From NCBI RefSeq assembly GCF_022213065.1, contig NZ_JAKLJA010000001.1, forward strand, positions 124,001-188,000: DNA of 64,000 nucleotides. Reading direction: 5' to 3'. The stretch comes from Paraburkholderia tagetis. Its GTDB lineage: Bacteria; Pseudomonadota; Gammaproteobacteria; Burkholderiales; Burkholderiaceae. The notes beneath the pieces are model-generated. The model was not told the origin of the DNA. It searched no databases and saw only the letters and a program-made list of their open reading frames with translations. Made by a program: the position numbers and the translations under genes. This document shows positions 1 through 8,777 of the stretch, one piece after another (position 1 is the stretch's first letter; each line of letters opens with the position of its first letter).

Positions 1-70
1 CGTCCTGGCCAAACGAAACGAGCGGCGCCGCGGCAAGCGAGACGGCGAGAAACTTGACGATCCGGTTCAT
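1..70 (-). CDS. N-terminus of an exported protein (partial)
   Basis: Only the first 23 codons are inside the window; the gene runs off the left edge. The start ATG at 70 is preceded on the minus strand by AGGGGAA at a good distance. The peptide begins MNRIVKFLAVSLAAAPLVSF, which is a typical Sec signal peptide: a short basic N-terminus, then a hydrophobic core, then a likely cleavage site near FGQ. The mature protein is not visible, so no family is assigned. Short periplasmic proteins with this kind of leader are common in Burkholderiaceae, but that is only background. Confidence 0.6.
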   Translation of the reverse strand, partial: MNRIVKFLAVSLAAAPLVSFGQD

Positions 71-812
71 GACTTGTTCCCCTGATGGTGTCGGCGCGCG
101 AGGCAAGGCCAGCGCGGCCAGTTGGATGAACTACGGCAATTGACGTCTTTGCGCTGCGAATGGATTCGAGCTCTCGTTGAAACTGTGGAGCAGTCTAGAC
201 CACGCAAATTGGCCTGCGCAAGCGAGAACGGTGCGGTGAGTCCGGAGAGATTCCGGGGCGCGGGAGCGAGCTTCGGGAAAATTGCCTTGGTCGGCTGGAA
301 ATCGCCTGAGTTATGGGAAGTTATCGGCGGAAGGCGAGAAAAAATGGATCGGTAGGTATTTGCCCTGGCTCGAATCCCATGGGCGTGATGTCGGGTATCC
401 CCCGATGGGGATGGTTCCAATATGTATAGTCAACTGAGCGTTGTTACGGCTGCACCGCGCATTGTGGGAGATCGAAGCAGTGCTGGAAATGCAGGGATTA
501 ATGCAGTCGCACTATTGCAGGCGCATTCGCGAAAGAGATGAGGCCGGCGATTGACCTTTCGCGAAACGCTTGTTCATCCATGGGCAGGATAATTGCCATG
601 AATTATGATATCGGTGACACATCACCGTAACGGACCTATAAGCCGTTGCGGAAAAAAGATAAAGACAAAGCCGCTATTTATGCCGCCGCGGGGCCCGGTA
701 TTGCCATAAGGGATAGTGCCCATCGCTCGCGTATCGGATGCTGATGCAAACTACCTTTAATCCTCCTCTTCAAGCCGTTCGTATACAACCCAGAAATATG
801 TTTGGAGGACTT
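71..812. other. Gene-free stretch between divergent genes
   Basis: No convincing reading frame lies here; short frames on both strands lack ribosome sites and family-like sequence. The stretch separates a minus-strand exported protein from plus-strand phaB, so it should hold both promoters. Visible structure: three TGCAG motifs at 490-494, 502-506 and 516-520 (12 and 14 bp apart), and an inverted repeat at 612-627. The part from 590 to 700 is less GC-rich than the surroundings, as expected for a promoter zone, but no clear -35/-10 pair could be fixed. Confidence 0.5.
612..627. promoter_or_regulatory. Inverted repeat upstream of phaB (possible operator)
   Basis: CGGTGA and TCACCG form perfect 6-bp arms around the 4-bp spacer CACA. 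The site lies about 185 bp before the phaB start, in the less GC-rich part of the intergenic region. This size and symmetry suit a dimeric regulator, but no regulator gene sits next to it and the motif is not one that I recognise. Confidence 0.3.
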
Positions 813-1553
813 ATGGCACAGCGCATTGCCTATGTAACTGGCGGAATGGGTGGCATTGGAACCGCAATCTGCCAGCGGCTGCACAGTGATGGCTTTACAG
901 TCGTCGCCGGTTGCGGCCCGAACTCACCTCGCCGCGCAAAGTGGATCGAAGATCAAAAGGCACTGGGTTTCAATTTTGTTGCTTCCGAGGGTAATGTCGC
1001 CGATTGGGAGTCGACAGCGAAGGCTTTCGAAAAAGTAAAGTCGGAAGTCGGCGAAGTTGACGTGCTAGTCAACAACGCTGGCATTACCCGGGATGTCGTA
1101 TTTCGCAAGATGACGCGCGAAGAGTGGGATGCCGTGATCGATACCAATCTCACCAGTCTCTTCAATGTGACAAAGCAGGTGATTGACGGCATGGTCAATC
1201 GCGGCTGGGGGCGCATCATCAATATCTCGTCGGTCAACGGCCAGAAAGGCCAGTTTGGTCAGACGAATTATTCGACCGCCAAAGCCGGTATTCACGGCTT
1301 CACGATGGCGTTGGCCCAGGAAGTTGCCACGAAGGGCGTCACGGTCAATACCGTTTCGCCTGGGTACATTGGGACGGACATGGTGCGCGCGGTGAAGCCC
1401 GAGGTGCTGGAAAAAATCGTGGCCAGTATTCCGGTGCGGCGTTTAGGCGAGCCGCATGAAATCGCCTCCATATGCGCGTGGCTCGCTTCGGCCGAAGCGG
1501 GATTTTCGACCGGCGCCGACTTTTCGCTTAACGGCGGACTTCACATGAGCTGA
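813..1553 (+). CDS. phaB: Acetoacetyl-CoA reductase (PhaB family)
   Basis: A 246-aa classical short-chain dehydrogenase. PhaB reduces acetoacetyl-CoA to (R)-3-hydroxybutyryl-CoA with NADPH, the second step of polyhydroxybutyrate synthesis. Visible: the cofactor loop TGGMGGIG near residues 8-15, NNAG near 87-90, and the catalytic Ser, Tyr and Lys in NISSVNGQKGQFGQTNYSTA and the AKAG that follows. The NGQKGQFGQTNY signature separates PhaB from FabG. The start at 813 is chosen because GGAGGA lies at 804-809; an in-frame ATG at 798 has no such site. No phaA or phaC is adjacent, so this may be one of several phaB paralogues. A terminator follows. Confidence 0.9.
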   Translation: MAQRIAYVTGGMGGIGTAICQRLHSDGFTVVAGCGPNSPRRAKWIEDQKALGFNFVASEGNVADWESTAKAFEKVKSEVGEVDVLVNNAGITRDVVFRKMTREEWDAVIDTNLTSLFNVTKQVIDGMVNRGWGRIINISSVNGQKGQFGQTNYSTAKAGIHGFTMALAQEVATKGVTVNTVSPGYIGTDMVRAVKPEVLEKIVASIPVRRLGEPHEIASICAWLASAEAGFSTGADFSLNGGLHMS

Positions 1554-1621
1554 GCCCCTGGGCTCGTATGCGGTTGAAGTGTTTCTTGCGGCGCAAGTCA
1601 TTGCGCAATGACGGTCACCTG

Positions 1622-1658
1622 ATCCCTGCCTGGCGAATCACGCCACGCAGGGATTTTT
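1622..1658 (+). terminator. Rho-independent terminator after phaB
   Basis: A 14-nt arm at 1622-1635 (ATCCCTGCCTGGCG) and its partner at 1641-1654 pair with a single C-C mismatch around the loop AATCA. TTTTC follows. It lies 68 bp after the phaB stop and suits monocistronic phaB transcription. Confidence 0.8.
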
Positions 1659-1723
1659 CATTTCACGCGTGTTCAGGCGGGCCGATTGATCTATATGCTC
1701 GATACTTTTCGGGAGCGACCGCG

Positions 1724-2959
1724 ATGATCTTGGTGAACCAGCAAAGACTCTGGGATTCGCTGATGGAGATGGCGACGATAGGGGCGACCGCGCACGGCGG
1801 CAGTTGCCGGCTTGCGTTGACCGACGAGGACGTGCAGGGCCGGCGCCTATTCATTCGCTGGTGCGAGGAAGCCGGCTGCGAAATCCGCATCGATCCGATC
1901 GGCAACGTATTCGCGCGCCGGCCAGGCACGCAGCCCGATGCGCCAGCCGTGATGTGCGGCAGTCACCTGGACACGCAGCCGCTCGGTGGCCGCTTCGACG
2001 GTGTCTACGGCGTGCTCGCGGGTCTCGAGGCCATTCGCACGCTTAACGACCAGGGCATCGCGACCCGGCATCCGATCGACGTCGTTGCATGGACCAACGA
2101 AGAGGGCTCGCGTTTCACGCCGGGCATGATGGGCTCCGCAGTGTATGCCGGCACGCTGGATCTCGACGATGCACGCGCCCGGCCGTGCATGCAGACCGGT
2201 GTGCTGCTCGGCCAGGAGCTCGAGCGTACCGGCTTTGCCGGTCCCGAGCGCGAGCGCCAGATGCCGAAAGCCTATTTCGAAGCGCATATCGAGCAAGGCC
2301 CGGTGCTGGAGCATGCCGGCGTGCCGATTGGCGTCGTGACCGGCGTGCAGGGCATATACGAACTCGACGTCACGGTGACCGGTTTCGAATCGCATGCGGG
2401 CACGACGCCCATGCGCGTGCGCAAGGACGCGATGGGCGTGGCCGCTGCGATGATCGCGGCAATCGTCGAGCATGGTCATGGGTTCGATGCCGATGCTCGC
2501 GTGACCGTGGGTCATATTGCCTGCCAGCCCAACTCGCCGAGCACGATACCGGGCAAGGTCCGGTTCAGCGTCGATATTCGCCACCCTTCGCAGCCGGCGC
2601 TGCAACGGCTCGTGGCCGACATCGAGACCATTTGCCTGCAACGCACCGCGCTGCGCGGTACGAGCGTGCAGGTGGAGAAGATTGCCGAGTATGAGCCGGT
2701 GGTTTTCGATGCGCAGTGCATTGCGAGCGTGCGCGAAGCGACGGCCGCCGCCGGCTATCCGTATCTGGAGATGTTCAGCGGCGCGGGGCACGATGCAGTG
2801 AATCTCTCGTATGTGGCGCCGACCGCAATGGTGTTCGTCCCATGCAAGGCCGGACTCAGCCACAACGAGGCCGAAGATGCCGACCCGGTGCACCTCGCGC
2901 AAGGCGCATCGGTGCTTGCGAATCTGCTGGCCGTTTGCGCGCTCAGGCCTCAGGCCTGA
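1724..2959 (+). CDS. M20-family amidase / N-carbamoyl-amino-acid hydrolase
   Basis: A 411-aa protein of the HyuC/AmaB/allantoate amidohydrolase group: cytoplasmic metal-dependent hydrolases that release carbamoyl or amide groups from amino acids or ureides. Visible: GSHLDTQPLGGRFDG, where His and Asp are metal ligands; NEEGSRF with the general base and metal-binding Glu pair; AHIEQGPVLE; and the dimerisation-lid part GFESHAGTTPM, followed by the C-terminal SGAGHDA and SHNEAEDADP. The length fits the family. ATG at 1724 follows GGGAG at 1711-1715; the frame stays open upstream but shows no family sequence there. The exact substrate cannot be read from the sequence. Confidence 0.85.
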   Translation: MILVNQQRLWDSLMEMATIGATAHGGSCRLALTDEDVQGRRLFIRWCEEAGCEIRIDPIGNVFARRPGTQPDAPAVMCGSHLDTQPLGGRFDGVYGVLAGLEAIRTLNDQGIATRHPIDVVAWTNEEGSRFTPGMMGSAVYAGTLDLDDARARPCMQTGVLLGQELERTGFAGPERERQMPKAYFEAHIEQGPVLEHAGVPIGVVTGVQGIYELDVTVTGFESHAGTTPMRVRKDAMGVAAAMIAAIVEHGHGFDADARVTVGHIACQPNSPSTIPGKVRFSVDIRHPSQPALQRLVADIETICLQRTALRGTSVQVEKIAEYEPVVFDAQCIASVREATAAAGYPYLEMFSGAGHDAVNLSYVAPTAMVFVPCKAGLSHNEAEDADPVHLAQGASVLANLLAVCALRPQA

Positions 2960-3186
2960 GCAGCCAACCCCCGGTTCTGGAGCCCTTGCCGATACGCATT
3001 GGGTGCGGCGCCTGGCTTGCATTCGCATAGCCGCACGCCGTCGCAATATGCGCAAGCGGCAGGGCGGTCGAACTCGCGCACGGCGCCTGAAATCCCATGC
3101 AAGTCCACTGGCGATGGCTCGAGAGCAACGGCACAAGAGCAACGGCCACGTCCAGATCGTCAGCCGCCACCGCGCCTCGCCTCGCC

Positions 3187-4299
3187 CTAATGCGGCAAGA
3201 ACGGGTGGATCGCCGCGTCGCTCATGCCCGCCGCGCGCGCCGCTTCCACGATCTGCGTCCAGCTTTCCTTGTCGACCGGAATGCCGCTCGCGCCGCGCAC
3301 GCTGCGCGTGGCGTCCTCGCGTTCGCCGGGCAGCAGGATCTCGTCCACGCCGGCATCGCGGCGCGTGGCCTTGAGCCAGTCGACGAACGCATCGGCCTGC
3401 GCGTCGCGCGCGGGCGCATCGAAGGCCTCTGGGCTCACGATCACCGAAAACATGCAGTTGACGATGGCATGGGTGGTGACGAGCGTTTCGGCATGCGAAG
3501 TAAATCCGCCCGTGAGCGCGCCCGCGAAGATCTCGCACATCGCCGCCAGGCCCGAGCCCTTGTGCCCGGCCACCGCGCCGCCGAAGGCGAGCAGCGCGCC
3601 GTGCTGGCCTTCGCTGAAGAGCGCGCCGGGGTCGCGCGTGGGCGTGCCGTCATAGCCGATCAAGGCGCCGGCGGGTGTTTCCATGCCCTTGTTGAACGCC
3701 ACGCGCACCTTGCCCGCTGCAATTGCACTGGTGGCGAAGTCGAGCACGAGCGGCGGGCGGCCCGGGCGCGGAAAGGCTGCACAGAACGGATTGGTGCCGA
3801 AGCGCCGGTCGATGCCGCCAAACGGCGCGACGAGCGGGTCGCCCGCCACGTTCACGAAATGGAACGAGACGAGCCCCGCCTGCGCGCATTGCTCGGCCCA
3901 GTGGCCGATGCGGCCGATATGGTGCGCGTTGCGCAGGCCGACCGCGCAGATGCCCAGTTCCTTCGCGCGCGCGATGCCGCGCTCGATGGCCTCGCACGCG
4001 ACCACCTGGCCGAACGCGCGGCCCCCTTCGACGGTGAGCACGGCGCCGGCGTCGCGCACGAGTTCGGCGTGGCCGTTGAGCTTGAGCTCGCCTTGGCGGC
4101 ACGCGCGCATATAACGCGGGATCATGCCCACGCCGTGCGAGTCGTGGCCCGCGAGATTGGCCGCGACGAGATGATCGGCGACGAGCTGGGCCTCGCGCGC
4201 TTCGCTGCCCGCGGCCTGCCAGATGGCGACCACGAACGCGTGCAGCGACTGTACGTCGACGAGGACTTCGGAGTACGGAGCGAGGTTCGATTCGGGCAT
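3187..4299 (-). CDS. Malate/L-lactate dehydrogenase-type oxidoreductase (Ldh_2 family)
   Basis: A 370-aa member of the YbiC/AllD/YiaK family, NAD(P)-dependent reductases of 2-hydroxy or 2-keto acids unrelated to classical LDH. Visible: the family motif HDSHGVGMIPRY near residues 52-63, RNAHHIGRIGHW near 123-134, FGTNP, DFATSAIAAGK and GHKGSGLA. Substrates in the family include malate, lactate, ureidoglycolate and 2,3-diketogulonate, so the reaction is left general. It lies downstream of, and on the same strand as, a LysR gene next to tartrate/D-malate genes, which favours a hydroxy-dicarboxylate role. No strong ribosome site precedes ATG 4299. Confidence 0.8.
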   Translation of the reverse strand: MPESNLAPYSEVLVDVQSLHAFVVAIWQAAGSEAREAQLVADHLVAANLAGHDSHGVGMIPRYMRACRQGELKLNGHAELVRDAGAVLTVEGGRAFGQVVACEAIERGIARAKELGICAVGLRNAHHIGRIGHWAEQCAQAGLVSFHFVNVAGDPLVAPFGGIDRRFGTNPFCAAFPRPGRPPLVLDFATSAIAAGKVRVAFNKGMETPAGALIGYDGTPTRDPGALFSEGQHGALLAFGGAVAGHKGSGLAAMCEIFAGALTGGFTSHAETLVTTHAIVNCMFSVIVSPEAFDAPARDAQADAFVDWLKATRRDAGVDEILLPGEREDATRSVRGASGIPVDKESWTQIVEAARAAGMSDAAIHPFLPH

Positions 4300-4496
4300 G
4301 TCGAAAGGACTGGGAAAGCATCGCTGATGCGCAAAAACTTGCGCAAGGCAGACACGAGATAGCCGCTGTATTTGATCTGACGAAAGTAGACCAGTGCCGC
4401 GCGCCGGTCAAGCCGGTCTAGCCCGCATTGGGGGCCGCGAAAACGTTGCAGGCTTGCTGCGCGCAAGGCTTTTCGAAGTGCCGCGCCTCTGGCCGC

Positions 4497-5414
4497 TCAG
4501 GCCTTGCGCGCCTTGAGTTCGAGCGCGAGGAAGTCGACGAACGCGCGAATGCGCGTGGACATCTGATGCCGCTGCAAATACACGGCGTAGATGTCCGCGT
4601 TGGGCGTCTCGTACTCGGACAGCACCTGCACGAGCCGCCCATCGGCCAGATACTCGGCGATATCCCACTCGGCGCGCATCAGGATGCCGTGCCCCTCCAG
4701 CGCCCAGCGCACGGCGATCTCGCCGTCGTTGGTGGTGAGATTGCCGTTGATGCGCACCTGCTCGGTCTTGTGCGTCGCGCCGCGCCCCGAAATAAGGCGC
4801 CAGACGCCATAGGCTTCGTCGCCCTGGCGAATGCCGATGCAGTTGTGGCGCGTCAGCTCCTGCGGCGTCGCGGGCACGCCATGCTGCGCGAGATACGCGG
4901 GCGCCGCGCACAAGAGGCGCCGGTTGGCCGCGAGGCGGCGCGCCACCACGCGCGTATCGGGCGGCTCGCCGAAGCGGATGCAGACGTCGAAGGTGTCGTC
5001 GGTGAGCGGCGGCGGCGCGACCGAAAGCTGCAATTGCACCGTCACCTGAGGATGCTTCGCCACGAAGCGCGAGATGGCCGGGCCCACGTGGCTGCGCCCG
5101 AAGCCGAGCGTCGCGTTCACGCGCAACAGGCCCTTGGGGCTTTGCTTCGCGCTGCCGAGCAGTTCGGCCAGTTCGTCGATTTCGTCGAGAATGCGCCGCG
5201 CGCGCTCCAGATACAGCTCGCCCTCGGGCGTGAGCATCATGCGCCGCGTGGTGCGGTTCACGAGCGGCACGCCCGCGCGCTGCTCCATCTGCGTGAGGCG
5301 CTTGCTCACGGCGGCGGCGGTGAGCCCCAGCTCGCGCGCCGCCGCGCTCAGGCTGCCCGCCGACGAGAGCGTGGAGAAGAACGAGAGATCGGCGGGATGC
5401 ACGGCGTCGGTCAT
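4497..5414 (-). CDS. LysR-type regulator (DmlR-like)
   Basis: A 305-aa regulator. The winged helix-turn-helix is at about residues 8-67 (FFSTLSSAGSLSAAARELGL, then TAAAVSKRLTQME), followed by a periplasmic-binding-type effector domain (VCIRFGEPPDTRVVARRL; RHNCIGIR; GHGILMRAEWDIAEYL). It is divergent from the tartrate/D-malate dehydrogenase gene with 118 bp between starts. That layout matches E. coli dmlR-dmlA, where the LysR protein activates the divergent dehydrogenase in response to D-malate. By context it probably controls the two plus-strand genes and perhaps the dehydrogenase at 3187-4299. The ligand is inferred. Confidence 0.85.
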   Translation of the reverse strand: MTDAVHPADLSFFSTLSSAGSLSAAARELGLTAAAVSKRLTQMEQRAGVPLVNRTTRRMMLTPEGELYLERARRILDEIDELAELLGSAKQSPKGLLRVNATLGFGRSHVGPAISRFVAKHPQVTVQLQLSVAPPPLTDDTFDVCIRFGEPPDTRVVARRLAANRRLLCAAPAYLAQHGVPATPQELTRHNCIGIRQGDEAYGVWRLISGRGATHKTEQVRINGNLTTNDGEIAVRWALEGHGILMRAEWDIAEYLADGRLVQVLSEYETPNADIYAVYLQRHQMSTRIRAFVDFLALELKARKA

Positions 5415-5433
5415 GAATGATCCGCACTTGTGA

Positions 5434-5448
5434 ATTAAAGTTAAGAAT
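5434..5448. promoter_or_regulatory. Possible LysR-type binding site
   Basis: ATT-N9-AAT (ATTAAAGTTAAGAAT) lies in the A/T-rich centre of the 118-bp divergent region, 20 bp upstream of the regulator start. It fits the loose T-N11-A pattern of LysR-type operators. It is a short match, so the support is weak. Confidence 0.3.
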
Positions 5449-5532
5449 GCTTTGAGTCTAGCACCGGTTGCAGCGCTTCAGGTTAGGTAGAGTCGATCCC
5501 ACATTCAATCGAAGGACGTGGAGACGGACACC

Positions 5533-6615
5533 ATGAAGACGTATCGCATCGCAACCATTCCCGGCGACGGCATCGGCAAGGAGGTCGTGCCCGCGGGCAA
5601 GGCTGTACTGGAGGCGCTGGCGCGCACGAACCGCACGTTCGCCTTCGAGTTCGAGAACTTCGATTGGGGTGCCGACTACTACCGCGCCAACGGCGTGATG
5701 ATGCCCGCCGACGGTCTGGAGAAGATCCGCGACAAGGATGCGATCCTGTTCGGCTCCGCGGGCGACCCCGACGTGCCTGATCACATCACGCTCTGGGGCC
5801 TGCGCCTGAAGATCTGCCAGGGCTTCGATCAATATGCGAACGTGCGCCCGACGCGCATCCTGCCCGGCATCGACGCGCCGCTCAAGCGCTGTGGCCCGCA
5901 AGACCTGAACTGGGTGATCGTGCGCGAGAACTCCGAAGGCGAATACGCGGGCGTGGGCGGGCGCGTGCACCAGGGGCATCCGATCGAAGCGGCCACTGAT
6001 GTCTCGATCCTCACGCGCGCCGGCGTCGAGCGCATCATGCGTTTCGCGTTCCGCCTCGCGCAGTCGCGTCCGCGCAAGCTGCTCACGGTCATCACGAAGA
6101 GCAACGCACAGCGCCACGCGATGGTGATGTGGGACGAGATCGCCAACCAGATCGCCACCGAATTCCCGGACGTGAAGTGGGACAAGGAGCTCGTCGATGC
6201 CGCAACGGCTCGCATGGTGAACCGTCCCGCCACGCTCGACACCATCGTCGCGACCAATCTGCACGCGGATATCCTGAGCGATCTGGCCGCCGCGCTCGCG
6301 GGCAGCCTTGGTATCGCGCCCACGGGCAACATCGACCCCGAGCACCGCTATCCGTCGATGTTCGAGCCGATCCATGGTTCTGCATTCGACATCATGGGCA
6401 AGGGCCTGGCGAACCCGGTGGGCACGTTCTGGTCGGTGGTGATGATGCTCGAGCATCTGGGCGAGCAGGCCGCCGCGCAGCAGGTGATGGCCGCGATCGA
6501 GCGCGTGAGCGCCGACCCCGCGCTGCACACGGGCGATCTCGGCGGCAAGGCAACCACGGCGCAGGTGACCGAGGCCGTATGCGCGCTGATCGAAAAGGTG
6601 GCCGTGGCGGCTTGA
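5533..6615 (+). CDS. ttuC: Tartrate dehydrogenase / D-malate dehydrogenase
   Basis: A 360-aa beta-decarboxylating dehydrogenase related to isopropylmalate and isocitrate dehydrogenases; TtuC/DmlA enzymes (about 361 aa) oxidise tartrate or D-malate with NAD. Visible: IPGDGIGKEV at the N-terminus, GSAGDPDVPDH near residues 75-85, the substrate-binding RENSEGEYAG, the catalytic-Lys part VITKSNAQRHAMVMW, the metal-binding DAATARMV and NLHADILSDLAA, and the adenine-binding EPIHGSAFDI. ATG 5533 matches the family N-terminus and follows GGAG at 5520-5523; an in-frame GTG at 5518 is less likely. The permease gene follows after 64 bp, probably in one transcript. Confidence 0.9.
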   Translation: MKTYRIATIPGDGIGKEVVPAGKAVLEALARTNRTFAFEFENFDWGADYYRANGVMMPADGLEKIRDKDAILFGSAGDPDVPDHITLWGLRLKICQGFDQYANVRPTRILPGIDAPLKRCGPQDLNWVIVRENSEGEYAGVGGRVHQGHPIEAATDVSILTRAGVERIMRFAFRLAQSRPRKLLTVITKSNAQRHAMVMWDEIANQIATEFPDVKWDKELVDAATARMVNRPATLDTIVATNLHADILSDLAAALAGSLGIAPTGNIDPEHRYPSMFEPIHGSAFDIMGKGLANPVGTFWSVVMMLEHLGEQAAAQQVMAAIERVSADPALHTGDLGGKATTAQVTEAVCALIEKVAVAA

Positions 6616-6679
6616 GCCACGCGCCGCTTTGAAACCGTGGCCCGCGCCTCGCGCGGCACGGTCCCCAAGGAGGAGACAC

Positions 6680-7990
6680 ATGCATTCCGAACTCGAAAAC
6701 CGAGTCTCGAAGAAACTCATGTGGCGCATCATTCCGTTTGTGATGCTGCTGTATTTCGTGAGCTTTCTCGACCGCGTCAACGTGGGCTTCGCCGCGATGT
6801 CGATGAACAAGGCCATTGGCCTTTCGTCGGCGGCATACGGCTTTGGCGGCGGCCTGTTCTTTATCGGCTATTTCATCTTCGAAGTGCCGTCGAATCTCAT
6901 CTTGCATCGCGTGGGCGCGCGTGTGTGGATCGCACGCGTGATGGTCACGTGGGGCATCGTGAGCGCGGCTTCGGCATTCGTTAGTGGTCCTGCAAGTTTC
7001 TATACGCTGCGCTTCTTGCTGGGCATCGCGGAAGCCGGCTTCTTTCCCGGCATCATCCTGTATCTGAGCCAGTGGTTCCCCACGCGCCAGCGCGCCGTGG
7101 CCGCCGCGTGGTTCATGGCCGCCGCGCCTATTTCGACCGCTATCGGCTCGCCCATCTCGGGCGCGATCATGCAGATGAAGCCGATGTTCGGTCTCGCCGA
7201 CTGGCAAATGCTCTACGTGCTCGAAGCGATTCCGGCGGTCGTGCTGGGCTTCGCGGTGCTGCGCTGCCTGACCGATGCGCCGGCCAAGGCCAAGTGGCTC
7301 GCCAGCGACGAAAAGGCGTGGCTCATGGGCAAGCTCGACGAAGAGGCGAGCGCACGCAGCGCGCAGCACGGTCACACGGGCGCGGTGCTGGCGGCGCTGT
7401 GCAATCCGCGCGTGCTCGCGCTGGCGCTGATTTACTTCGGCACCTCGGCGGGGCTTTATACGCTCGGCATCTGGGCGCCGCTGATCGTCAAGCAGTTCGG
7501 CTACAGCGCGTTCCAGACGGGCTTGCTCACGGGCATTCCGAGCGTGGCGGCGGTGGTGGCGATGGTGCTGTGGGCGCGCCATTCGGACCGCACGCAGGAG
7601 CGCACGTGGCACGTGGTGGTGCCGTGCCTGCTGGCCTGCGCCGGGTTCGTGCTGGCCGCCGGTGCGAGCGGCACGGGTGCCATCGTGGGGGCGCTCGTGC
7701 TGGCCAACGTGGGCATCAGCGCGGCCAAGGCGCCGCTGTGGGCGATGCCGAGCGCGTTCCTCTCGGGTGCGGGCGCCGCAGCGGGAATCGCGATGATCAA
7801 CTCGCTCGGCAACCTGGGCGGCTTCGTCGGGCCTTCGGTGATTGGCTGGCTCAAGCACTCGACCGGCGGCTATGGCGCGGGGCTGTATGTGGTGGCGGGG
7901 ACGCTTGCCGTTTCAGCCGTGGTGACGCTGGTGCTCGGGCGCAAGGCCGGCAGCGGCGAGCACAAGTCGCTCGCCCAGGCGCATCGTTGA
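6680..7990 (+). CDS. MFS permease of the anion:cation symporter family (tartrate/D-malate uptake candidate)
   Basis: A 436-aa inner-membrane protein with about 12 hydrophobic segments. The N-terminal pattern SFLDRVNVGFAA and the helix containing GIAEAGFFPGIILYLSQWFP are typical of the ACS family, which includes the tartrate permease TtuB and phthalate and glucarate carriers. ATG 6680 is preceded by AAGGAGGAGA at 6668-6675. Following directly after the dehydrogenase, and under the same likely LysR control, it probably imports the dehydrogenase substrate. Tartrate versus D-malate cannot be settled from sequence. Confidence 0.85.
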   Translation: MHSELENRVSKKLMWRIIPFVMLLYFVSFLDRVNVGFAAMSMNKAIGLSSAAYGFGGGLFFIGYFIFEVPSNLILHRVGARVWIARVMVTWGIVSAASAFVSGPASFYTLRFLLGIAEAGFFPGIILYLSQWFPTRQRAVAAAWFMAAAPISTAIGSPISGAIMQMKPMFGLADWQMLYVLEAIPAVVLGFAVLRCLTDAPAKAKWLASDEKAWLMGKLDEEASARSAQHGHTGAVLAALCNPRVLALALIYFGTSAGLYTLGIWAPLIVKQFGYSAFQTGLLTGIPSVAAVVAMVLWARHSDRTQERTWHVVVPCLLACAGFVLAAGASGTGAIVGALVLANVGISAAKAPLWAMPSAFLSGAGAAAGIAMINSLGNLGGFVGPSVIGWLKHSTGGYGAGLYVVAGTLAVSAVVTLVLGRKAGSGEHKSLAQAHR

Positions 7991-7998
7991 AGTCGTGC

Positions 7999-8036
7999 GC
8001 GGCGCGGGCAAATCGAAGATGCCCCGCGCCGCTTTT
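7999..8036 (+). terminator. Rho-independent terminator after the permease gene
   Basis: GCGGCGCGGG at 7999-8008 pairs with CCCGCGCCGC at 8023-8032 around a 14-nt loop, followed by TTTT. It separates the plus-strand catabolic genes from the convergent minus-strand operon. Confidence 0.75.
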
Positions 8037-8069
8037 CTGTGAACGCTGTGAATCGGCACTCGGCTGTGG

Positions 8070-8777
8070 TTATCGCGCGCGCTTGCGCGTTCCCTTTTTC
8101 GCGCCTTCCTTCGCCGCGCTCGCACGCGGCGTTTCCTTTGGCGCCGGCGCCGTGGCAATGCTCAGGTCTTCCAGCCACGACAGCGCGTCGGCATACGCGA
8201 GGAACTGGCGCAGATACCCCGGCGAGAGTTCGCGCATGAGCAACAGCGCGCGGTGCACGAGGCTGCTTGAATTGAGCGGCCCGGCGTTCTTCGGCACCTG
8301 ATCGAGCGACTGCTGCACCTGCTGGTCGGCGCTCAATTTCGACCAGACTTCGCGGAAGTAATCGAGCAACTCCGCAGGCGGCCCGCTGCGTGCGAGATGG
8401 TCCGCATTGCCGATTTGCGCGGCGAGGTTTGCGTGCGCGGTTGCGTTTTGCTGTGAGGCGCTTTGCTGTGATGCGCTTTGCTGTGATGTGTCTTGCGTGG
8501 GCGTTTGTGTGTTCGATATCGCGTCTGACGTGGCGCGCTCGACTTCGGCGGCGTAGGCCGCGAGCAAGGCGTCGATGCGCGCATCGAGCACCCGGCGCGC
8601 CGCGCCCGCGTGCGGGCCGGCGCGCCGGTCCAATGCGTCGATCAGCGCATAGCGCACGGGATCGAGCCGGTCGGCGCCTTGCGCGCGCCAGGCGTCGAGC
8701 GTGGCACGCGCGCGCGTGGCTTCGGGCGCGTTCTCGCTCCCGTCCTCGCTCTCGCGGATGCGCGCGCCGTCACTCAT
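8070..8777 (-). CDS. DUF2894 family protein, last gene of the stator-like operon
   Basis: A 235-aa soluble protein of unknown function, recognised as the DUF2894 type by its place after the OmpA gene and its two conserved blocks: an N-terminal helical region (LDPVRYALIDALDRR; VLDARIDALLAAYAAEVE) and a C-terminal block (AELLDYFREVWSKLSADQQV; SSSLVHRALLLMRELSPGYL). Between them is a Gln/Ser/Ala linker with a 15-nt tandem repeat (SQQSA units, near 8450-8490). The tail is strongly basic (KKGTRKRAR). ATG 8777 overlaps the OmpA stop as ATGAGTGA, implying translational coupling; an ATG 33 nt upstream is the alternative. No signal peptide or membrane helix is seen, so it is probably a cytoplasmic partner of the membrane pair. 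Confidence 0.7.
   Translation of the reverse strand: MSDGARIRESEDGSENAPEATRARATLDAWRAQGADRLDPVRYALIDALDRRAGPHAGAARRVLDARIDALLAAYAAEVERATSDAISNTQTPTQDTSQQSASQQSASQQNATAHANLAAQIGNADHLARSGPPAELLDYFREVWSKLSADQQVQQSLDQVPKNAGPLNSSSLVHRALLLMRELSPGYLRQFLAYADALSWLEDLSIATAPAPKETPRASAAKEGAKKGTRKRAR

Noticed and set aside
1847..3538. A 563-codon open frame on the minus strand across the amidase gene
   Set aside because: It is a shadow of the high GC content: Arg/His/Ala-rich, no family pattern, no ribosome site. The plus-strand frame has clear M20 motifs.
5458..6816. A 452-codon minus-strand frame opposite the tartrate dehydrogenase gene
   Set aside because: Composition is Arg/His-rich without motifs; the plus strand encodes a well-conserved enzyme.
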